A stretch of 64,000 bases of DNA from Forficula auricularia (Eukaryota > Arthropoda > Insecta > Dermaptera > Forficulidae): NCBI GenBank assembly GCA_024734495.1, contig JALMQS010000136.1, positions 3,043,150 through 3,107,149 of the forward strand, written 5' to 3'. Made by a program: the position numbers and the translations under genes. Positions 54,276-64,000 of the stretch are shown here, in pieces. The notes below the pieces were generated by a model. That model saw only the letters and a program-made list of their open reading frames with translations, did no database searches and was not told where the DNA came from. The stretch's first letter is position 1, and every line of letters begins with the position of its first letter.

Positions 54276-54873
54276 CGAGCTTTTCGTGCGTGCTTTCGGC
54301 ACGCCCTCGAAGCTCGGCCCTCCGGCTGGTGCCCTGGCGGGCAGCGTCTCGGTCCAAAAATTTTATTCTTCTTAAAAAACCTTATTCCAAATGTATACCC
54401 GTAAACTACCGAAAATACATCGTCTATTAAAAGTTTCGCCTCTTTGTTTTGAGTGGCGAGGGAGGGGGGGATAATTATCAATATATTTAATGTTTCTTAA
54501 TTTATAATGAATTGGAGTCTTTCATTTCAAAATTCGAGTCCAAATTACAATTATATTTCAAATTTGCCTGGTTAATGAAAATCGATTGGAACCATCCGTT
54601 TAAAATCCGAGCTGACAATTATATTTCAAATTTGCCTCGTTAATTAATATATATTTAATGTTTCTTAATTTAAAATCTATTGGTGTTTTTTCATTTTCAT
54701 TCGAGTTCAAATGAATACAATATTATCTCGACACAAAGCCTATATGAATGTTGCATTGGTGTAATGGCTAGAACTGATGCCCTTAGTTCAAGAGTTCGTC
54801 TGTTCGATTCTAGGCAAGAGGGTAATTTTTTTTTTAAAAATTCTCTCAGCGTTGTTACAAATTAATCTAGGCT

Positions 54874-54885
<12 letters not shown>
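54276..54885. mobile_element. GCH (Helitron-like) element, copy 3
   Basis: Head 'cgagcttttcgtgcgtgctt' with hairpin, 'gccctggcgggcagcgtctc', then a large internal deletion, then a tail in two partial duplicates ('ggagtctttcatttcaaaat', 'aattatatttcaaatttgcc' twice), ending 'caaattaatctaggctctta'. It sits within (TA)n on both sides. Confidence 0.75.
54750..54825 (+). repeat. tRNA-like SINE head inside GCH copy 3
   Basis: Box A TGGTGTAATGG (54757-54767) fits TRGYNNARNGG exactly. Box B-like TGTTCGATTCT (54801-54811) lies 33 bp downstream, a tRNA-like spacing. No good cloverleaf or CCA-stem pairing, so this is a tRNA-derived repeat, not a gene. Confidence 0.5.
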
Positions 54886-54912
<27 letters not shown>

Positions 54913-55585
54913 TATATATATATGTACCTATATGGCCGGGGACACTAGCGAGTCCCTGTAATCCAGTGTCTTAGAGTCCAGATTAAAGGATCCTAGGGAG
55001 GGTAAACCGGACATAGCGATGTACCTATATGTTTATTTACATCAAGTGGAGGACAACATCAATGATTACTCTTGAAGAAAGTTTTCTCTGGCGGGATGTC
55101 TTCTAAAAATGTCAATTGTGCTAGAATGGACAATCCAGTCTTGGTGGACTCCCCTTTGCTTGTTTGGTTGTCAATTTTTCTGCGCTCTCCCCCTGTCGGA
55201 CTTACACGGTGTGTTGATTCCACAGCAAGCACATCCTCCAAAGAGAAAAAATGTCAGGTTCCCAGGCCTGTGCCGGCTGCCGATCAATGACTGCCCCGAT
55301 GACGACCGGAGCTCATATTTTCATTATTTGCACCCCTGGAGCCTCCAGGTGGCTGCCCTGGCCGCTTCACTTGCCTCCTCTTTACTCTTTTAAGCCCTGG
55401 CATATTTTATTAAATTTTTCTTCGTTAAGGTAAAAATCTTAAATGTAAAAATTATTTTTTTTCACCGGACAAAATCTTGCCTGTCCCTCTTGACCAACTT
55501 GATTTCTTACGCTTACCTAACTCGAAAGAAGAAAGGCCTATATAGTTCTATTTTGTTTTAGTATATAACAATTATATATATATAC
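54886..55585. other. Unassigned, with (TA)n and an HHF remnant
   Basis: (ta)n at about 54880-54922. HHF tail remnant at 55032-55070 ('catcaagtggaggacaacat'). 55072-55433 is GC-richer with short open frames in three phases and no recognised domain. Confidence 0.4.
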
Positions 55586-56112
55586 CAGTGTCGTGCGGCC
55601 TATGGATGATGTGAATGCGGAGCATTCCTAAAATTTCAAACATTTAGAGTAAATTCATATAGTATTTAAGGTCGACTTCAAAATTTCAGGAGAATCTTTA
55701 AATTTTAAAATTATTATCCGTTATTTCAAATATTTCTATATAAACATTGTTTGTTTTTTAAAATATATTGGTTCTCGAAATGAAATAAAATTGTTGCATA
55801 GTTTCAAGGGGCAATTAATATGAATGATTTTTCCCAAAAGAGTGCAGATAGAAGGTTCGCGAAGTCCCTGCCTTGTATATCTTCCAGTTCAAGCATCTCA
55901 CTGACAAGTTCAGACGAATTTTAATGGAATAAAAATTGTTCTCGCTGAGGAACTATTAAAATAGTAATAATACACAAAAAGGAATAAATAAAGATGATTC
56001 GAGAATCTTTGGACTAATCCGTTTCTATGAACTCTCAATATATAAGATCGGAAATAATTAAGAGTGCTATAGACAAGTCATAGCTTGCTTTTATAGCAAT
56101 AGAATTAGGATA
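55586..56112 (+). mobile_element. hAT-like non-autonomous repeat, copy 2
   Basis: Begins CAGTGTCGTGCGG after TA-rich DNA. It is homologous throughout to 16401-16904 and ends near 'agcaatagaattagg'. Confidence 0.6.
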
Positions 56113-57180
56113 AATTTAAGATTCTCTTATAGCACAGGAAAGATGGTCGATTTCCATCTCAGGGAATGTGGAGTTTAAGTCACAGGATTTAATTTCTTGC
56201 TCCTACTCTCACTCACTGAAAGCAGTATCCGTTTGGGGCGAAGGTCTCAAAATATATATTTAATAAATCTAATGTTAATTTTAGAAAAATAACGAAAATG
56301 ATGTCGTAATTGATTAAGTTTTCAAAAGAACAGCGAAGTTTAAAATAAAATTTAGACACTAGTGATGGGCAAAATCGCTCTTGGTCTTTCAGTCTTTTTT
56401 ACATGCTTTATATCAGCTTCACCTGTATGTATGTAAGTTATATTTGCAGCCTTAGTAATTAAGTTTTTTTTAAACTAAGGTTACAAATACTTAGGTGGTA
56501 GAGCTATGGGTGTAGTTGCTTGGATAGCTTTTTAATTTAATTTTATTTTAGACTTTTTAGGATCTAATGTGGGTGCTGGATAATGTAGGGGATTTATTTA
56601 AAAGTTTATTTATTTAATACTGTTTTAATGTTCTTTGAAGTTTAGAAACTGTTTATAATAATGTTTATACACACGTGATTTTGGTTTTTTATAGACACTA
56701 CACAGTTTGGAACTTGATTGAAGAAAGTTTGTAAAGTTTGTAAAGTTATAAAGATATACTGGGTTGGATGGAGGGTATTACGGGTCTACCGTTTAGTGTC
56801 GAACTTAATTATAGTACGACTAGCCCAGGAGAATCATGTGAAGTACAAGATTTAAAATATAAGTACGGGTTAAACCGTTCTGTTGGTCCAGTAAATGTGA
56901 CCAGTACTCACAGTTGTTCGGGCAGAGATTCACTATTAAAATAATACTGTAGGGTCCTGTAGTAGCTAGGAGACCATGCTATTCTAAAGCGAGTCTAGCA
57001 CGTCGGCTCGCCCGAATGATTCTGATTTGTGTGGCTGTGAAAGGCCCTTTTATACAGATTTGCGGGAGCGGAGCTTTGCACTATTCATGACATCATAAAA
57101 AATGCAAGCTTTGAGTTTTGAAGCAAACTTTTAACTTGTATGTATGTATGTATTTATCTATGTATCAATGTGACTTTTGT
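56113..57180. other. Unassigned sequence
   Basis: 56750-57080 is GC-richer ('gggttaaaccgttctgttgg', 'gtgaccagtactcacagttg'). It may be an LTR or UTR of an old retroelement, but no partner copy is present. No gene. Confidence 0.3.
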
Positions 57181-57343
57181 TCTGTTAAATTCCGCAAACA
57201 TTTCTCTATAAAAAGAATTATTTACTTCTCAATGAAATTATATAACAGGCGTGGCCACTAACCTTAACTTTGGGAGCCGCAAATTTATAAAACTGTTTCA
57301 AAGCGAGCCACATTGTTTGGAGATTAATTAATGTTTTATTAAA

Positions 57344-58098
57344 TAAAAATAATTTTTAAGAAAAAAATAAATCCGACTTCAAAAAAATTAAATGCAACAA
57401 ATAAATTACACTAAAAGGTATAAAATAATTATTATCTTATTTAGTTATAACTAAACGACGAAATGTTAACATGAAATTACTTTTTGAAGTCGGTGCCAAA
57501 CAAACTATGCCTATAAGCGAGCGCACCCGCCAAACGTACTAAGCAAGATCCGTCGAGTGCGATTCATAAAAGGTATATGTTTGGCACCGACTTCAAAAAG
57601 TAATTTCATGTTAATATTTCGTCGTTTAGTTGTAACTAAATTAGATAATAATTATTTTATACCTTTTAGTGTATTTTATTTTATTTTTAAGTTCTTATTA
57701 TTTTATTTGTTGCATTTAATTTTTTTGAAGTCGGTTTTATTTTTTCTTAAAAATAATTTTTATTTTTCTCTTTTTAGTGATGTTATTAATAGTGATCATA
57801 TCATCAGAACTTGACCAAATTAATATGGCACCATCCCTAACATACCCCCTTTCCAATAAAAAAAGAATCATCGAAATCGGTTCATAAACAAAGAAGTTAG
57901 GCCTGAGCAAACCTAACAAAAAAGGTCTAATACCAATAAAAAAAATGGGACCAATCGGAAGCTAGACTGAACCCAATGCAAATTTTTTTCAAAATCGGTT
58001 CACAATTGCCGGAGATATGAGGTAACATAGGCACAAAAAAAAAAAAAAAAAAAAAATCAGTCGAATAGAGAACCTCCTCCTTTTTTGAAGTCGGTTAA
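57344..58098. mobile_element. PAL element, copy 5, full length
   Basis: Arms about 57355-57502 and 57578-57740 around the conserved spacer. The right arm carries a small extra 'ttttatttttaagttcttat' segment. The unique part, an A-run at 58036-58057, and the end 'tttttgaagtcggttaaaa' follow. Inserted in the hAT element. Confidence 0.87.
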
Positions 58099-58220
58099 AA
58101 AAAGACACATTTTTTATTTTATAAAATATAAATGAAGTAACATATATTTTATGCTCTACTTACTTATAACATTACAAAAATAATTGTTATTATTATTATT
58201 TTTTTAATTTAATTATTATA

Positions 58221-58864
58221 CAGGGTGTGGCATAAAGATCCACCACATTTTGAAGAGATATAAAAAAATGAAAAAATTTAACTAGAAAAAAACTAAATTT
58301 ATTTTTGAAAAGAAAATAAATGAAATTTTTTTTTAATGTATTTTTAACATTATCTTACAAAAAAGTGGGGGTCAAAAAAAATTCTAGTCCTTTGGACCAA
58401 ACTCAACCAAATTTTGTATACATATTCTGTGGATCCCCAGAAGGCTAGAAATGCAAAAACTAACCAAATTTTGTATACATAGTTTGGTCGAAAGGGCTAG
58501 AATTTTCATTTTTGACCTCCCCCTCCCCATTTAGGGTGGTTGGCTTTTTGCATTTCTAGCCCTTTGGGTATACAAAATTTTGGTTGAAAGGGCTAGAATT
58601 TTCCATTTTGGGTGGTTAGTTTTTGCATTTCCGGCCCTCTGGTGGTCCACAGAATATCTATACAAAATTTTGTTGAGTTTGGTCGAAAGGGCTAGAATTT
58701 TCAATTTTGATCCCCCCCCCCTTTTATCTGATAATGTTTAAAATACACTAAAAAAAAATTATTTTATGTTCTTTTCAAAAATATATTCAGTTTTTTCCTA
58801 GTTAAATTTTTTCATTTTTTTATACCTCTTCAAAATGTGGTAAATCTTTATGCCACACACCCTG
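58221..58864. mobile_element. Mariner-like MITE, TA target site
   Basis: Termini 'cagggtgtggcataaagatc' and 'atctttatgccacacaccct' plus G, flanked by TA on both sides. Terminal repeats extend about 150 bp with mismatches. The centre has about 120-bp modules in alternating orientation ('gggctagaattttcattttt', 'tgtatacaaaattttg'). No ORF. Confidence 0.85.
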
Positions 58865-59037
58865 TACTTTTTAAAATCAGTATTATTCAAGAGGGTTCAA
58901 GAGCCGCACGAGATTGACTGAAGAGCCGCATGCGGCTCGCGAGCCACGTTGTGGCCACCTCTGTTATATAAGCATAATAGAAATAAATACATTTCATTCT
59001 GTTAAATTCCGCAAACTTTTCTCTATAAAAATAATTA

Positions 59038-59388
59038 ATACTAAAAATTAAAAAAATAAATTATATTTTATAAAAGTAAAAAACAAGCTTCTAAAAACTA
59101 CAAAATAATGTAGGTAATATTTAATCAAAAACCGTGGAGCACTTTGTCGAAATTAATTAAAAGTACATGTTTCTGGGTCCCACACTTTTTGAATGCCTTG
59201 CCAACTAAGCCACGGAGGATCCCGCTAGAATAACTCTCTAGATTGAATATCATTTTTCCTTTTCGCGGCATTTTCTATTTAAATTATAGTTACTTATGTT
59301 TTAGACAAATTAGCTTTTAAGCGTTAGTTTTAATTGAAAGTAATGGAAGGCAAAATTAACACACATCAAATAAGGTGTAATTCATTGG
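59038..59388. other. Unassigned sequence
   Basis: No supported feature. Confidence 0.3.
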
Positions 59389-59487
59389 ATTCCTTTTTCC
59401 TTTCCTTTCAACCCGACGTTTCTGAGGATTCTTCCTTTGAAACCTGAAGAAGGAGGGAAGAATCCTCCGAAACCTCGGTTTGAAAGG
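59389..59487. repeat. Short fold-back with hammerhead-like motif
   Basis: 'ttcctttcctttcaacccga' pairs with 'ctcggtttgaaaggaaagga', and 'aggattcttcc' with 'ggaagaatcct'. The right arm has CTGAAGA (59444-59450), A, GGAGGGAAGAATCCTCC (five pairs), GAAAC, CTCGG. Core boxes are intact for the second class, but no NUH cleavage site is obvious. Confidence 0.6.
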
Positions 59488-59488
59488 A

Positions 59489-60039
59489 AAGGAATAATTT
59501 TTAAGAAAAATAAAACCGACTTCAAAAAAATTAAATGCAACAAATAAAATACACTAAAAGGTATAAAATAATTATTAACTTATTTAGTTACAAATAAACT
59601 ACGAAATATTAACATGAAATTACTTTTGTACTCGGTGCCAATGCGATTCATAAAAGGTATATGTTTGGCACCGACTTAAAAAAGTAATTTCATGTTAATA
59701 TTTCGTAGTTTAGTTGTAACTAAATAAGTTAAAAATTATTTTATACCTTTTAGTGTATTTTATTTGTTGAATTTAATTTTTTTGAAGTCGGTTTTATTTT
59801 TTTCTTAAAAATTATTTTTATTTTTCTCTTTTTAGTGATGTTATTAATAGTGATCATATCATCAGAACTTGACCAAATTAATATTGCACCATCCCTAAAA
59901 TACCCCCTTTCCAATAAAAAAAGAATCATCGAAATCGGTTCATAAACAAAGAAGTTAGGTATGAGCAAACCTAACAAAAAAGGTCTAATACCTATGAAAA
60001 AAATGGGACCAATCGGAAGGTAGACCGAACCCAATGCTT
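59489..60039. mobile_element. PAL element, copy 6, truncated
   Basis: The palindrome is present but the spacer is reduced to a few bases plus 'gcgattcataaaaggtatat'. The unique part stops at 'gaacccaatgc' (60038), lacking the terminal A-run and 'aagtcggtta' end. Confidence 0.82.
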
Positions 60040-60554
60040 TCAATTAAAAGTTCTACCAGTTGTCTCTCTCCAGAGAAAATTTCGATGCAAAAAAGTTAGT
60101 TTTAATTGTTTCTTAAATCAATTTGAACTGCGAAAGTTGAATAATATAATCAATAATTTCTTATGTTAATTCTACATATTTAGAAAATTATTTTATTATT
60201 TTAAGACCAAGACTACACATCTCACAACAATATCAAGCCAATGACTCAGGAAACAAAACCAAGTGCAAGATTCAGGTAACAAGACCAAGACCAATATCAA
60301 GAAGCGTTTTTAAAATCTTTTCTAAAATAAATTTTACTGCAAAAAATTCAATTTTTTCAATATACCTATATAAATTTTAATATTTACTGTAAAATTAAAA
60401 TTTTAATAAATTTCAAGAAATTTACATATATCATAGTAAAGCAAAGTCAAAATTGATTTAACAATCGAAGATCGCTAAAACACTCAAGTCATGGACGATG
60501 ACATTATAGATTTCAATCAATTATATTCAATCCTATCGACGTCAAAATGATCAT
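60040..60554. other. AT-rich sequence, nothing assigned
   Basis: It may include upstream parts of the hAT gene remnant, too decayed to read. Confidence 0.3.
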
Positions 60555-60800
60555 ATAACTTAGAAGAAGAACTAGATGAGTATTTCAGTCAACAAAATTT
60601 TATAAATTGAGAAAATATTTTCGAATGGTCGAGACGATATCAATTAGGATTTCCGATTTTAGCAAGATTGAACCGTGATTTTTTGAAATTTCCTGCTACA
60701 TCAATTCCGATTGAAAGACTTTTTTCTAAATGAGAATCTAAAGCATCTTTGGTGATCCGCAAACATCATAACATATTAAATAATCAATCAGCACGATGGT
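60555..60800 (+). pseudogene. hAT transposase C-terminus, truncated by a GCH element
   Basis: One frame: EEELDEYFSQQNFIN, stop, ENIFEWSRRYQLGFPILARLNRDFLKFPATSIPIERLFSK, stop, ESKASLVIRKHHNILNNQSARWLL. 'FPxLxxLxRDFLxxPATSxPxERLFS' is the conserved hAT dimerisation signature. Two in-frame TGA codons at about 60609 and 60732. The GCH head begins right after at 60805. A different hAT lineage from 52690-53069. Confidence 0.83.
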
Positions 60801-60804
60801 TATT

Positions 60805-61650
60805 ATGTACGAGCTTTTCGTGTGTGCCTTCGGCACGCCCTCGAAGCTCGGCCCTCCGGGCTGGTGCCCTGGCGGGCGGCGTCTCGGTACAACAATTTTA
60901 TTCCTCTTAAAAAAACACACTCCAAATGTATACCTGTAAACTCCCAAAAATACATAGTCTCTTAAAAGTTTCGCGTCATTTTCGTCCTGACACAGTTACA
61001 GAAATGAGGCTCTAGATATGAATCTGGAAGTATTTTTTTCTTCTATAATCTACAGCATTGTGATATTTTTTGTGTGGAAATAGATTTATTTAAATAAGTG
61101 GGATCGTGTGAGGAGGAGAATTATATTATATCATTTTTTTAAAATTTGGGATCGATAATCGATATAAGGCTCCAAATATTTAAAAGAGATCAGGTGTTGT
61201 TTGTATGAGAGGCTGCTCCAGTATTGCCATGAGAAACTCCGGGCATGCGTGTCTTAAGTCGTTCAATTTTGTAAAAATCAAAAAATAAGAATAACAAAAT
61301 TTAAGATTTTTAAAAAATTATAAAAAAGTGGCAAATTATTAAAAAATAAACAAATAATATATAAAATATAAATCAAATAAGATGTGATTAATTTCTTCTT
61401 CTGTGCCCAAAGAAAAGCGAATTGAATATTTAATTTTTGAGTGGTGAAGGGGGGGGGAAGGAATAATTATCAATATATTTATTTAATGTTTCTTAATTTA
61501 AAATCAATTGGAGTCTTTCATTTCAAAATTCGAGTTCAAATTACAATTATATTTCAAGTTTGCTGCAAATATACCGACGGAATCAGCGCTCCATGTCGGC
61601 AGCATTACGCTAGCATTGCTGCAAATTAATCTGGGCTATTATATAATATT
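60805..61650. mobile_element. GCH (Helitron-like) element, copy 4, longest
   Basis: Head 'tgtacgagcttttcgtgtgt' with hairpin GTGCCTTCGGCAC inside GAGCTT/AAGCTC, then 'gccctggcgggcggcgtctc', a non-coding body, a G-run near 61449, and a tail with GCAGCA/TGCTGC stem ending 'aaattaatctgggct'. Read on the minus strand, the head resembles a Helitron 3' end (hairpin, about 10 nt, then CTCG instead of CTRR). Confidence 0.75.
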
Positions 61651-62011
61651 ATAAAATATATAATTGAATCTTGGTGTAGAAAATAAACCTTTAAATTCAA
61701 AACTACTTGCTTTTAAAATATTTCTTTTTTAATTAATTAAATACACCTTTAATTTATTATTTATTTTACTGAAAAGAAATTACTTTGTAAATATTATAAT
61801 ACTATAATACTTTTACTTTTTTTCATTACTATTGAACGAATAGTAATGAAAAAAATGTGACTTTTTAAATATTTTTTTTAACTAATGATATTAATATTAT
61901 GATTTAATCAATTTGAAAAATAATAATTCTAACTAGAGGTAACACAAACTGAATGTTTTAACTTAAATAAAAATGCAAGAAATTTCAAGATCAAGACTAC
62001 TAACGGAAGTC
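61651..62011. other. AT-rich sequence with a small hairpin
   Basis: 'ttttcattactattgaacga' with 'atagtaatgaaaa' (about 61820-61853) folds. Otherwise nothing. Confidence 0.4.
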
Positions 62012-62149
62012 CAATAGGGTTTGGTCAAGTATTGTAATCGTGCTTGAAAAAAGTGTTTTATTTGCTTCGTTTTTTCGAAATATCTCAAAAACGGCTGAAA
62101 CTATTTTTTTTTTTTTTTTTTTTTTGAGTTTGAACATTTATTTCTCTTT

Positions 62150-62795
62150 ACCATGTGGACCGATTTCGATTATTTTTTTTGCATTGGCTTCAACCTAGTT
62201 CCCAATTTGTCCCGTTTAAATTTCATTGATATTGGACCTTTTTTGTTATGTATGTTCACGCATAACTTCTTTGTTTATGGACCGATTTCGATTTTTTTAT
62301 TGAAAAGGGGATTCCTTAGGGGTAATCCGATATTAATTTGGTCAAGTTCTGATGATAGGATCAATGACAACTCTTATGTGCAAATAATCGAAATTATAAT
62401 AAATAAAAACTTTTATATATATAAAAAAAACAATCTTAAAACGTTCATTTAAAACCCGTTAATGTTTCGAGATAATTTCTCTATTTATGAATTGAATTTT
62501 TTTATCAATTTCTGATTCATTTGCTCGAATCTTTCTCTTGCGATGCATGCAAGTTATTATCATAAGTTACTATTCTTAATATCACTAAAAAGAGAAAAAT
62601 AAAAATATTTTTTAGAAAAAAACCGACTTCAAAAAAATTAAATGCAACAAATAAAATAATAAGAACTCAAAAATAAAATAAAATCCACAAAAAGGTATGA
62701 AATAATTTTCTTATTTAGTTACAACTAAACGATGAAATTATTACATGAAATCACTTTTTGAAGTCGGTGCCAAACAAACTATATAAGCGAGCTTA
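62150..62795. mobile_element. PAL element, copy 7, diverged and broken at the gap
   Basis: Unique part first ('cataacttctttgtttatgg', 'ggtcaagttctgatgatagg'), then after an unrelated AT-rich insert the palindrome arm ('aaaccgacttcaaaaaaatt' to 'ttgaagtcggtgccaaacaa'). The sequence runs into the gap within the spacer. The other arm is not on the far side. Confidence 0.75.
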
Positions 62796-62895
62796 NNNNN
62801 NNNNNNNNNNNNNNNNNNNNNNNNNNNNNNNNNNNNNNNNNNNNNNNNNNNNNNNNNNNNNNNNNNNNNNNNNNNNNNNNNNNNNNNNNNNNNNN
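62796..62895. other. Assembly gap, 100 N
   Basis: Exactly 100 N, typical of a gap of unknown size, located in the loop of a palindrome. Confidence 0.99.
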
Positions 62896-63264
62896 ACACA
62901 GAGGGTTAATTTATTAAATATCCATGTAGCCCTCAAGAGCCCCTTAAGAAAATTTGATTTTTTTTATAATTATCTGCATTTTCAAATTATAAATTCTCTA
63001 AGTTAGAAAATCAAAGATTTTGATTTTCAATGTCCATTTACGCTGGGATCACATTATGAAGTTTTCGTAGTGAGGGGGGCTTGAACTCGGGCCTCCTGCT
63101 CAATGTGCACCGGAAAAATTTGCCCTCGTGAAAAACGATGTTCATGAAATCACGAGCTGTCACTTGTACAAATAAGCTGATGTGTTCTGATGTGACCATC
63201 CACTTGACTTTACCATAGAACCTGGCCCCTCACTTATATTTAATATTTAATAAAATTATTTATA
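62896..63264. other. Unassigned sequence after the gap
   Basis: No PAL arm, no ORF, no recognisable repeat. Confidence 0.35.
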
Positions 63265-63600
63265 ATCATGTAGGGGGGGTTAGTTTTTGCATTTTTAGAC
63301 ATCTTGGGTCCCATTGATCATGTATACAAAATTTGGTTTAGTTTGGTAAATGGAAATGATTTTCATTTTTTGACCCTCCGCCCCCCCCCCCCCTATTTCG
63401 GGCGGTTAGTTTTTGCATTTTTAGACTTCTGGGGACCCACTGATTATGTATACAAAATTTGATTGAGTTTGGTAAATGGCCATATTTTTCATTTTTTGAC
63501 CCTCCGCCAACCTCCCCCCATTTTGGGAGGTTAGATTTTGCACTTTTAGACTTCTGGGGGTCCACTGATTATGTATACAAAATTTGGTTGAGTTTGCTCG
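63265..63600 (+). repeat. Tandem array of about 120-bp modules, three copies
   Basis: Each has 'ggttagtttttgcattttta', 'gtatacaaaatttggtt', 'tttggtaaatgg' and 'ttttcattttttgaccctcc'. They are homologous to the modules inside the MITE at 58221-58864, but head-to-tail here rather than alternating. G/C runs separate the units. Confidence 0.8.
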
Positions 63601-64000
63601 ACCTAGATTTTTAATATTTAACCCCCCCTCGGCCCCTTAATTTTGAGTCGATATGCACCAAAATCTAATCAGCTCTTAATCTCTATAGACCAAAACTACG
63701 TGTGAAATTTGGTTTCGATATTCACACTAGTTTTTGAGCTAGCTCGTACACAAATTTGGTAACGCACAGACTAACTAACAGACATTTTGACAAAACAATT
63801 ATTATCTCGAAAAATATAATTTTTTCGATGTTCACTTATAAGAGCTTTTTTGTAGAACTAAATACCATGGTTTCGCTCAATTTTTTTAATCGAAATAGTT
63901 TCAGCCTTTTTTTAGATATTTTGAAAAAAAGAAGGAAAAAAAACCACTTTTTTCATGCACGATTACAATACTTGACCATACCCTGTATGCTAAAGTAAAA

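Larger units (their letters stand above)
57246..58963. mobile_element. hAT element with 8-bp TSD, hosting two nested elements
   Basis: Ends CAGGCGTGGCCAC (57246) and GTGGCCACCTCTG (58951-58963), with identical flanks TTATATAA at 57238-57245 and 58964-58971. The hAT-specific sequence is only about 320 bp ('gggagccgcaaatttataaa' left, 'gccgcatgcggctcgcgagc' right). The rest is PAL copy 5 and a 644-bp mariner-like MITE. Non-autonomous. Confidence 0.9.
57181..59037. repeat. 40-bp direct repeats flanking the hAT insertion
   Basis: 'tctgttaaattccgcaaac' then 'tttctctataaaaa' occurs at 57181-57220 and 58998-59037, nearly identical. These lie outside the 8-bp hAT duplication and so predate or are independent of it. 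Confidence 0.7.
62012..63986. mobile_element. Element with about 100-bp terminal inverted repeats, composite interior
   Basis: Left 'ggtcaagtattgtaatcgtg' (62023) with 'cggctgaaactatt'; right 'aatagtttcagcc' with 'cacgattacaatacttgacc' (to 63977), the outer ends reading 'atagggtttgg' and 'ccataccctgta'. The interior contains PAL copy 7, the assembly gap and a tandem module array. The end resembles both the mariner-like MITE at 58221 (CAGGGT.TGG) and the MOD tail (GATTACAATACTT). Confidence 0.68.

Noticed and set aside
59750..60043. 97-codon ORF shared with 31782, 53393 and 57737 frames
   Set aside because: It recurs because it lies in PAL repeats. Starts and frames are not conserved and it reads through the palindrome arm.

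Overview
This is eukaryotic, AT-rich DNA with no recognisable intact host gene. It looks like a metazoan, most likely arthropod, genome that is very rich in transposable elements. The evidence is Jockey-like, R2-like and other non-LTR retrotransposon remnants, Tc1/mariner, hAT and Helitron debris, microsatellites, a 100-N assembly gap, and dispersed repeats built around 'ttaaccgacttcaaaaaa', which I remember as common in insects. I cannot name the species. The long ORFs are either transposon remnants or low-complexity artefacts.

The dominant feature is fold-back DNA: more than twenty inverted-repeat elements, many nested. I use working names for families seen in several copies. MOD: modular fold-backs with a head near 'ataaactgcaacgg' and a tail near 'ggataaagtaaaaa' (1.8-4.0, 25.1-26.2, 29.5-29.9, 45.7-47.1, 50.2-50.8 kb). 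PAL: about 720-bp elements with a palindrome around a conserved spacer of about 80 bp (27.8, 31.4, 51.8, 53.1, 57.3, 59.5, 62.2 kb). GCH: about 0.6-0.85 kb elements with a GC-rich hairpin head and stem-loop tail, probably Helitron-like (19.3, 33.5, 54.3, 60.8 kb). HTL: fold-backs ending near 'ggtgttggtacttggtgaaac' (21.8, 23.6, 27.1, 35.4, 49.6 kb). HHF: fold-backs with the tail 'gcagaggacaacctcattga' (7.6, 18.1, 34.9, 41.1, 54.1 kb and many remnants).

The most interesting observation is that HHF arms carry hammerhead-ribozyme-like motifs: CUGAUGA, helix II, GAAAC, UAUA, GUC. The best are 41339-41373 (+), 18280-18314 (-) and 35277-35311 (+). A second, looser class (CUGANGA, hairpin, GAAACGU) lies in unrelated fold-backs. 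Both classes have one extra base between the CUGANGA box and helix II. Minimal hammerheads are known from Penelope-like elements and retrozymes. Here they sit in inverted-repeat arms, so the ribozyme fold would compete with the long hairpin.

Layout: 0-1.7 kb, Helitron helicase pseudogene and a Helitron 3' end; 1.8-4.0, MOD fold-backs with a nested element; 4.5-5.5, decayed Jockey element; 5.5-12.3, mostly unassigned with one HHF copy, a duplication and a fold-back; 12.3-15.1, a 2.8-kb palindrome holding a decayed Tc1; 15.6, pentamer repeat; 17.4, tRNA-promoter-like inverted repeat; 18.1, HHF; 22.9-24.3, fold-back around a 23-bp tandem array; 24.5, LINE; 25-32.2, MOD, PAL, a further fold-back and a Tc1 fragment; 33.5-34.5, GCH interrupted by an R2-like LINE; 34.9-35.8, HHF and HTL; 36.9, hexamer repeat; 39.6-40.5, the only CpG-rich block and best candidate for host sequence; 40.9-41.6, nested fold-backs with the best hammerhead; 43.5-45.3, LINE and a 1-kb palindrome; 45.7-50.8, more fold-backs; 51.8-64, PAL copies, hAT remnants, GCH copies and a final gapped element.
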